Below, piece after piece: positions 13,016 through 17,786 of a stretch of DNA of 17,786 bases. The position numbers and the translations under genes are program-made. Source of the DNA: DAOTXK01 sp034435395 (GTDB lineage: Bacteria; Chloroflexota; Anaerolineae; Aggregatilineales; Ch27); assembly GCA_034435395.1 (NCBI GenBank), contig DAOTXK010000054.1, positions 1 through 17,786 on the forward strand. Direction: 5' to 3'. Below the pieces are notes generated by a model. That model was not told the origin of the DNA and did no database searches. It was given only the letters and a program-made list of their open reading frames with translations. Numbering within the stretch: position 1 is the stretch's first letter; every line of letters begins with the position of its first letter.

Positions 13016-15317
13016 AGGGCTTATCCCTCCCGTTCTTACCCCGTCCGGTCTGATAGGCTTCCCACTCCTCCGGCGTCGCCAGCCGCTCAATGCTGGGCGC
13101 CTGCACGTGCAAACTCACCGTGTGTCCCGCATCTGTCTGCTCCTTGAGCCAGCGGTTGTAGTCGCCATCCCTCCACCCCCACCATTTCGCCTGGCGCAGT
13201 GAAATCCACTCGCCGCTCGTTGAAACCAGCACCACGCCGCCGCTTCTTTTCAGCGCATACGGCGCCACCGCTGCGATCTGCTGGAGCACGTCCCTGCCGG
13301 CCTGCAACGGAAACTCATCCACAGCCGATCTGGTGATCACCTGGTTACGCTCCCGCATCCGGTACACCGTTGACGGGGCAGTCCCATACCGTTTCCCCTG
13401 CCGGGCCACCGACATCTGACGCTCCCCGCTTTCACTGGTGGCGATATCGGTTTTCTGCATCTCGTCCCGTAGCTGCCGAGCATTGGCCAGCACCGCCTCT
13501 CCCGGGATAAACAGCCCCTCTCCGTCGGCCAGCAGCCCAGCCAGGTCCATCCGGGCCAGTGTCTGGAGTTTCCGCTCATACGCCTTCTGATCACGGGCCT
13601 GCGTGGTTATGTCCGCAAGGCGCCCCTCACGCCGGGCGGGCGTCAGCGCTTCCGCCGCCAGCGCCTCTTTTTTCCAGAGGCCGCGCCGGTGCCGGTCCAG
13701 CCAAGCACACAACGCCGGCACGGCCTCGGCCAGCGGCACAGCCTGGTAGCGATAGGGCGGACGGCCACGCGATTTTTTCGGCATTTGACACCCTTCTTTT
13801 CGATCTGGGTCGTGAGGGACAGTTCCTCTCTCTACAGACATGTTCTCATTACACTTGTTCTCAATACAACAAACGGCTGTCATTTTCCGGAAAATTCCCA
13901 GCGCCGCCAGTTGTTCAAGGCCCTTTTCCATGGTGGCCGGGGCCACGTTTCGGCCCGTCGCCAGGAGAGCTGTCTCCAGTTCCCGGCGGGTGAGCACGGC
14001 GCTCGCATCGACCCACCCCGCCGCCACCGCCTCATGCCAGACCAGCCAGCCCACCACCAGTGGCCCCAGGTTGGGGACGCCTTCCAGAAACAGGTGCGCT
14101 CCCAGCAGAATCTCGGCCACCCGCCGGGGGATCATCCCCTGGGGCCAGCACCGGGTTTCGGGAGAGGGCGGCGGCCCATCGCCTGCCTTCCTGGCCGGCT
14201 CTTTTCCGAGCTGCCGGCTGGCATGTGCCTCAGCCACCTGTCGCGCAATGGCCGTCACGTCAATCCCCAGGTACGCCGCCAGATCCCTCCACCGGGTGAG
14301 TTCCCCGCGATGCTGTCCCTGGCACCCCCCGATCTGTCCTGTCTCCTGGTCGAACAGGAAGTCTTTCCCGGCGGGCCCATGACCGGGCAAGGGGCATTCG
14401 TAATACCCACGTCGTCGGGGGTTCCGGCGGGGCGTCAGCGCCAGGTGGATGGCCTCGCACACCCGCCGCCTGACTTCGGTCCGTTCGTCCGCGTCTGGTT
14501 CGGAAGCGGGGGATGGTCTGGTGCCCGTTAGGGAAGGCAGGGCGCCTGGTGGTCGGGTCATCGCCAGGTCCATCACCGGCAGCCCTTCTAAGGCCCTTCT
14601 GAACCGCTCCCCGGAGTCACCGGCCTGGCGGAACTCCATCCAGAAGTCTTCCAGGTCCGGACCACCGCTCTTCCTCCACGGCCCGGGCAGCTGGCGGGGG
14701 AGATAATCGATGCGGGCCTCCTTCAGCCGCTCCGCCAGCCTGCGGGCCATCTGGTCGCCGGTCGCGTCGCGGTCGGTGTAGGTGATCACCCGGCGGATGT
14801 CGTGCGCCCTCAGCCGGTCGACCAGGTCAGCGGGCTGGTGGCCCTCCCCAAACCAGCACACGACATTGGGGCAGCCCAGCTCCCACAGCAGCCAGACGAT
14901 CGGCTCGCCGCTGGCGATGATCAGGTCGCCCCCGGCCTGTCGGGCCTGGTCGAACCCGGCGGGATGGTAGTACGCGGGCACCGGGATCGACGGGGGGCCG
15001 GTAAACCGGTACTTCGGCTGACCGTCCGTCCGTTTCAGCAGCTTCTGGCGTCCGCGGCGGTGGGGGCGACCGTCCTCGTCGAGGATGGGATAACACAGGT
15101 CCGTGCCCTCCAGCCTGAGCCGGAAGTAACCCACCGTGACGGCGCTCAACCCCCTGTCGGCCAGCGGGGCGGGCACCTGGAGGGCACCGGGTGCGGCGGC
15201 ACCTGCTGTCGCCCGGGTCGAGGACACGGGATGGCCAGTTTCCGCCATGGGAGCCAGCGAGGGGAAGATGGTTTCGGAGGTCAGGTTCTTTGGGGAAGCA
15301 TCTGTAGTTTCGGACAT
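13008..15317 (-). CDS. Large TOPRIM-domain, CHC2-like zinc protein; candidate primase/replication protein of a mobile element
   Basis: The ATG at 15317 is preceded by GAGGAA (15324-15329) six bases away, giving 769 residues. The frame stays open upstream to 15527, but those starts lack a ribosome site. A TOPRIM-like domain spans about residues 60-230: YPILDEDGRP, then LIIASGEPIVWLLWELG (acidic Glu138), then VITYTDRDATGDQMARRL (Asp182-x-Asp184), then GPDLEDFW. A CHC2-like zinc site follows at Cys308, His313, Cys332 and His336. In DnaG-type primases the zinc domain comes before TOPRIM, so the order is reversed. The next segment (about 440-480) resembles a winged helix. A basic PKKSRGRPP (AT-hook-like) and a possible helix-turn-helix (VARQGKRYGTAPSTVYRM) follow. 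No helicase, phage structural or conjugation gene is nearby. DNA priming for an element is the best guess, not shown. Confidence 0.72.
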   Translation of the reverse strand: MSETTDASPKNLTSETIFPSLAPMAETGHPVSSTRATAGAAAPGALQVPAPLADRGLSAVTVGYFRLRLEGTDLCYPILDEDGRPHRRGRQKLLKRTDGQPKYRFTGPPSIPVPAYYHPAGFDQARQAGGDLIIASGEPIVWLLWELGCPNVVCWFGEGHQPADLVDRLRAHDIRRVITYTDRDATGDQMARRLAERLKEARIDYLPRQLPGPWRKSGGPDLEDFWMEFRQAGDSGERFRRALEGLPVMDLAMTRPPGALPSLTGTRPSPASEPDADERTEVRRRVCEAIHLALTPRRNPRRRGYYECPLPGHGPAGKDFLFDQETGQIGGCQGQHRGELTRWRDLAAYLGIDVTAIARQVAEAHASRQLGKEPARKAGDGPPPSPETRCWPQGMIPRRVAEILLGAHLFLEGVPNLGPLVVGWLVWHEAVAAGWVDASAVLTRRELETALLATGRNVAPATMEKGLEQLAALGIFRKMTAVCCIENKCNENMSVERGTVPHDPDRKEGCQMPKKSRGRPPYRYQAVPLAEAVPALCAWLDRHRRGLWKKEALAAEALTPARREGRLADITTQARDQKAYERKLQTLARMDLAGLLADGEGLFIPGEAVLANARQLRDEMQKTDIATSESGERQMSVARQGKRYGTAPSTVYRMRERNQVITRSAVDEFPLQAGRDVLQQIAAVAPYALKRSGGVVLVSTSGEWISLRQAKWWGWRDGDYNRWLKEQTDAGHTVSLHVQAPSIERLATPEEWEAYQTGRGKNGRDKPYG
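13784..13797 (-). promoter_or_regulatory. Internal ribosome binding site and in-frame ATG inside the TOPRIM gene
   Basis: On the coding strand AGAAGGG (13797-13791) lies six bases before ATG (13784), which is in frame with the large gene. Translation from here would give a 258-residue product beginning MPKKSRGRPP and containing only the C-terminal DNA-binding-like part. The surrounding 100 bases are unusually AT-rich for this gene. Confidence 0.4.
13839..13868 (-). repeat. Two-unit 15-base tandem repeat inside the TOPRIM gene
   Basis: On the coding strand TGTATTGAGAACAAG is followed directly by TGTAATGAGAACATG (two differences). The unit is a multiple of three, so the frame is kept and the protein reads CIENK-CNENM. 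It lies in the AT-rich linker just upstream of the internal start at 13784. Confidence 0.6.
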
Positions 15318-15323
15318 AGGGTA

Positions 15324-15329
15324 TTCCTC
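15324..15329 (-). promoter_or_regulatory. Ribosome binding site that sets the TOPRIM gene start
   Basis: GAGGAA on the coding strand, six bases before the ATG at 15317. It is the best ribosome site among the possible starts (15317, 15392, TTG 15527) and is the reason the 769-residue form is preferred. Confidence 0.6.
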
Positions 15330-15936
15330 GGAGCGATGGGGATAACGAGCGGTGACATTGCTGCAACGCGGACACTGCGTCGGGGTTTCCATGTCAGTGT
15401 CCGGCGTTTCAGCGGGGAACCTGCCAAGCGGTTCGTTCTTCTCCCGCACCAGGCGGGCCACTTTGCTTCTGCCGCCTGAGCTCAGATTCGCGCGGCCCAG
15501 AAGACAGGCGCGTGATCGGCTGGACAATGGTCGTGTGGGAGATGTACTGCTACAAACTAGAGGTGGTCAGCCGCGAGGGCAACTGATCAGGGCGCGGCAT
15601 CTGCGTTGGGTGGTGGCGGGCCGCTCTTGCCCTCTCGCAGGTCCTGGCCCAGTGCCACTTGAGGGAGTACCCTGTCAGATACCAAGGCATTCGATGGGTA
15701 TCGTCAGTCTGTTGTCGTTCAGGGGAAACGCACTGGAGACCTGTATAACAAACTTACTGTACCACAAGATTAGGCGAGGAACAATAGGTCCGTTTCTTTT
15801 CTAACACATTTCTGATAAACGGTGACCAGGCAGCAGAATAGATGGCGGACAGTGCTGGGGAGGCCGCATTCGCGGTGGGCTTCTGCTCATCAACTGGTCT
15901 CCCCGCCTGCTGACAATATCTCCCTGTCCATCCTTT

Positions 15937-15952
15937 TTTCCAGCGCTGGAAA
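15937..15952. repeat. Palindrome copy (TTTCCAGCGCTGGAAA)
   Basis: A perfect 16-base palindrome whose inner 14 bases equal the copy at 12737-12750. It lies in the non-coding region upstream of the TOPRIM gene, so copies stand on both sides of the two-gene module. Confidence 0.65.
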
Positions 15953-16258
15953 CGTCGGCGGCCAAGACGGATGGAGCGCAGCCACCCGCCGTACCCCCCC
16001 TAGCGCACCGGTCACCGGCAGGCCTGAGACATCCTGAATAGCCGGGAGAGCTCGTCTCACACCGGCGCCGTTCACTCACATTTCATACTGAAAAGCATAC
16101 CGTTTTGCTACATATTTTGGCCTGGTGGGGGTGTAAACCCTCGCTACACACACACCTCTCAGCCGTTCCAGGCCGCCTCTGGACGTGGTGGACACGCCAT
16201 TCCTCAGGCTACAGGTCCGACCGATGACCCGCTGTCCGGCGGCAACCGGGAAGGCGGG

Positions 16259-17086
16259 CTACACCCAGGTCACGGCCCCCAGATGGTGTCGGTGGTCAGC
16301 GGGGGCCAGACCGGGCGGCTTCTCCTCGAACCACCCCACCCTACGCACATACTGGATGTTTCCCTTAAGAAAGATGGGAACGCCCAGGTCCTGGAGATAC
16401 CTGGTCAGGTCAAAGAGCCAGTCCTCCTCTGGCTGGTAGTAATGGGTACCATTGGAGGCTGCGCCAATCACCGCCCAGTCCAGAGCGGCTCTGACCAGGT
16501 CCACGTCCAGGGTCTTCAGGAAAGCGGCCACGTCCCAGGAGAGGGGCTCGAAGCTCATCCAGGTCCGGGCCTTCAGTGAGGCCAGGATGTTGAGGCTTTT
16601 CTCCAGCATCCGGCGCTGAGCCTTCTCGTCGAGTGACTGACCATTCATCGACGAGGGTGGCATGGAAGCGCCCATCAGCATGTTCGGGCCCAGCTTTCCT
16701 TCCCACTCCAGATACCTGACCGGATTCTTGGTCAGGAAGAAGTAGAGGTTTTGTTTGGTGAGCCGGGCCATGTCCAGGATCATGCCGACATACTCGTCTG
16801 GCACCCACGGCCCGAACGTATCGGCCATGGAACCCACAAAGACCTCGCTGGGTTTCCGGGTGCGCCACTTGTTCAGTTCCTGAAGCTCCGACCAGTAAGC
16901 TTTGATAACCCTATCCTCTTTGATGGTGAGGGGTGCGAAGCCGTCCGGGTAAATCCTCTTGGCCACTCTCTCAGCAATGTTCTTCGCATAACACTCAACC
17001 TCGAAGCCATCAGGCATCGTCCAGCGGCAGCCATAGTGGCAGCCCCGGATCAGGGCTTTATCGTTCTCCAATAGGACAGGTGACAA
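16259..17086 (-). CDS. DUF5131 (phage Gp37/Gp68-like) family protein, probably 5'-truncated by an IS
   Basis: The body shows the DUF5131 pattern: RGCHYGCRWTMPDG, then VECYAKNIAERV (three Cys that recall a radical-SAM-like metal site), SEVFVGSMADTFGPWV, YFFLTKNPVRY, ARTWMSFEPLSWD and PIFLKGN. The function of this family is not established; several members are phage- or element-encoded. The frame is open upstream, but beyond about 17060 it runs through the end of the ISAs1 transposase in another frame. The only nearby start is TTG at 17086 (275 aa) without a ribosome site. The native ATG has probably been lost to the insertion, so the gene may be silent or translated by read-through. The residues LSPVLLEN before the first Cys could be native or IS-derived. 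The C-terminus appears intact. Confidence 0.72.
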   Translation of the reverse strand: MSPVLLENDKALIRGCHYGCRWTMPDGFEVECYAKNIAERVAKRIYPDGFAPLTIKEDRVIKAYWSELQELNKWRTRKPSEVFVGSMADTFGPWVPDEYVGMILDMARLTKQNLYFFLTKNPVRYLEWEGKLGPNMLMGASMPPSSMNGQSLDEKAQRRMLEKSLNILASLKARTWMSFEPLSWDVAAFLKTLDVDLVRAALDWAVIGAASNGTHYYQPEEDWLFDLTRYLQDLGVPIFLKGNIQYVRRVGWFEEKPPGLAPADHRHHLGAVTWV

Positions 17087-17786
17087 GTTGAAGCGCTTTG
17101 TCCGGTTGAGCGGCAAAGGTGCGCAAGGCGCTGGCGATGTGATGGTGGTCATGGAGACGGAGCAGGGAAAGGGCCAAATTCCGAAACAAAGCCATGAGGT
17201 GGTGGGTGCTGGCGGTGCGTAACTGACAGCGGTCCTCGTCCAGGGTGACATCCTTGACCCAGTGCAGCTTATTCTCAATCGTCCAGTGTTGCTGGATGAA
17301 GGTCAGCAGGTCCTCTGGGCTGGCCTGTTCAGAGGGAAGCGAGGTCAGGCCATAAAGGGTGTCTTCTCGTATCTCACCCGTGGACAGGCGCACCGTACGT
17401 CGGGTGAGTTTGAAGGCCTGGGCCAGCCCTGGCCAGTCGAGGTAGTCGTTGAGGGCGGTGGTGGTTTCCAGGCGGCGGGTCACGAGACGCCCATGGCCTT
17501 TCTCCACCCGTTGGGCGGTCTGGTTGGCCTCCTCATAAGGGGCGGGTTCCTCGGCAAACCACCGGGCGATGGCCGCGCGGGTGGTGGGCTGGTTGTCCTT
17601 CACCGGCAGCACATAATCCCCCCCGCTTCCACGATCGTTTCTGCCACATCTTGGTGGGCGAGCAAGCCATCGGTGGTGACCACCCGGCCTTCCAGGGCCA
17701 ACTCAAGCAAGACGGGTTGGATCATGCCCAACTCATTGGTATGGTCCGCCACCGGCCACTGCCCAATCACCACCCCCAGCGTGTGC
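17051..17786 (-). mobile_element. ISAs1-family insertion sequence, one end and C-terminal part of transposase
   Basis: The transposase reads leftward and stops at 17058. CAGGGCTTTATCG at 17051 on the plus strand is a candidate terminal inverted-repeat tip, based on its place next to the stop and its resemblance to ISAs1-type tips. The other end lies outside the window, so the inverted repeat and target duplication cannot be checked. The exact boundary may be anywhere between about 17051 and 17090. Confidence 0.6.
17058..17786 (-). pseudogene. ISAs1-family DDE transposase, frameshifted and cut by window edge
   Basis: The C-terminal part (17612-17058) reads VKDNQP at its start, then ends with TLYGLTSLP, HWTIENKLHWVKDVTLDEDRCQLRT and ALRTFAAQPDKALQL. 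The HW-IEN-LHWV-DV-x-DED block is the ISAs1 signature with the last catalytic Glu region. Upstream, 17785-17620 continues the same protein in another frame (HTLGVVIGQWPVADHTNELGM and so on to IVEAGG). The two frames meet at a run of seven G on the coding strand (17624-17618), where eight would restore the family sequence GGDYVL-VK-NQ. The upstream frame then hits a TGA at 17600-17602. A one-base deletion or a homopolymer sequencing error explains this best. The N-terminus lies beyond the right edge. Confidence 0.8.

Larger units (their letters stand above)
15318..16258. other. Non-coding region between the TOPRIM gene and the DUF5131 gene
   Basis: About 940 bases with no supportable gene. The part from 15318 to 15527 is open in the TOPRIM frame and encodes a CPRC pair; it may be leader sequence or a missed N-terminal extension. 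A palindrome lies at 15937-15952. A more AT-rich stretch at 15730-15830 is where a promoter for the minus-strand module would be expected. Only weak -10-like boxes were seen there, with no acceptable -35, so no promoter is called. Confidence 0.45.

Noticed and set aside
13882..13895. A 14-base palindrome ATTTTCCGGAAAAT
   Set aside because: It lies within coding sequence (G-I-F-R-K-M) and is a single copy; it does not share the arms of the repeated palindromes.
13559..15479. Long plus-strand frames opposite the TOPRIM gene
   Set aside because: They are antisense shadows favoured by high GC; the minus strand carries the conserved motifs and the ribosome sites.
15801..16079. A 92-codon minus-strand frame in the gap upstream of the TOPRIM gene
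   Set aside because: Composition is Arg/Ser/Pro/Gly-rich as expected for random GC-rich DNA, with no ribosome site, and the palindrome at 15937 lies inside it.
1..17786. CRISPR array, tRNA or rRNA genes
   Set aside because: No regularly spaced repeat series and no tRNA- or rRNA-like segment was recognised by eye on either strand.

Overview
The window comes from a GC-rich bacterium. It holds a polysaccharide (exopolysaccharide or O-antigen-like) biosynthesis locus with mobile-element DNA on both sides. No rRNA, tRNA or housekeeping marker is visible, so taxonomy is open. The recombinase tail and general style would fit Chloroflexota, but that is only a weak impression.

Left edge (1-840): the C-terminal part of a tyrosine recombinase runs in from outside the window. 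It is followed by about 200 bases without a clear gene and a doubtful 77-codon ORF. A perfect -35 box (TTGACA) at 737 may start the next transcription unit.

Polysaccharide locus (843-12277): a short plus-strand unit holds a small hypothetical protein, a DegT-family PLP aminotransferase and a small PglC-like phosphoglycosyl transferase. It converges, with a 12-base gap, on a compact nine-gene minus-strand unit. In transcription order that unit encodes a Wzx-type flippase, a GT4 glycosyltransferase, a Wzy-type polymerase, a GT4 glycosyltransferase, an FkbM-family methyltransferase, two more GT4 glycosyltransferases and a GNAT acetyltransferase. Together they describe a Wzx/Wzy pathway. An amino-sugar nucleotide is probably made and loaded onto undecaprenyl phosphate by the phosphoglycosyl transferase. 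Four glycosyltransferases extend the unit, methyl and acetyl groups may be added, Wzx flips the lipid-linked unit and Wzy polymerises it. No chain-length regulator or outer-membrane exporter is in view. A sigma-70-like promoter is predicted at 12361-12389, just upstream of wzx.

Right part (12390-17786): this is a mobile or replication-like module. It has a large minus-strand protein with a TOPRIM domain, then a CHC2-like zinc site, then winged-helix-like and basic regions. A small cysteine-rich protein overlaps its 3' end by 8 bases. Two copies of a 14-bp palindrome (TTCCAGCGCTGGAA) and a close relative lie in the non-coding gaps on both sides of this gene pair. Further right, a DUF5131 (phage Gp37/Gp68-like) gene abuts the 3' end of an ISAs1-family transposase. 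The IS probably removed its native start. The transposase is itself broken by a one-base loss in a G run.

The least explained items are the TOPRIM/zinc protein with its overlapping cysteine-rich partner, the shared palindromes around them, and the internal in-frame translation start inside the large protein.
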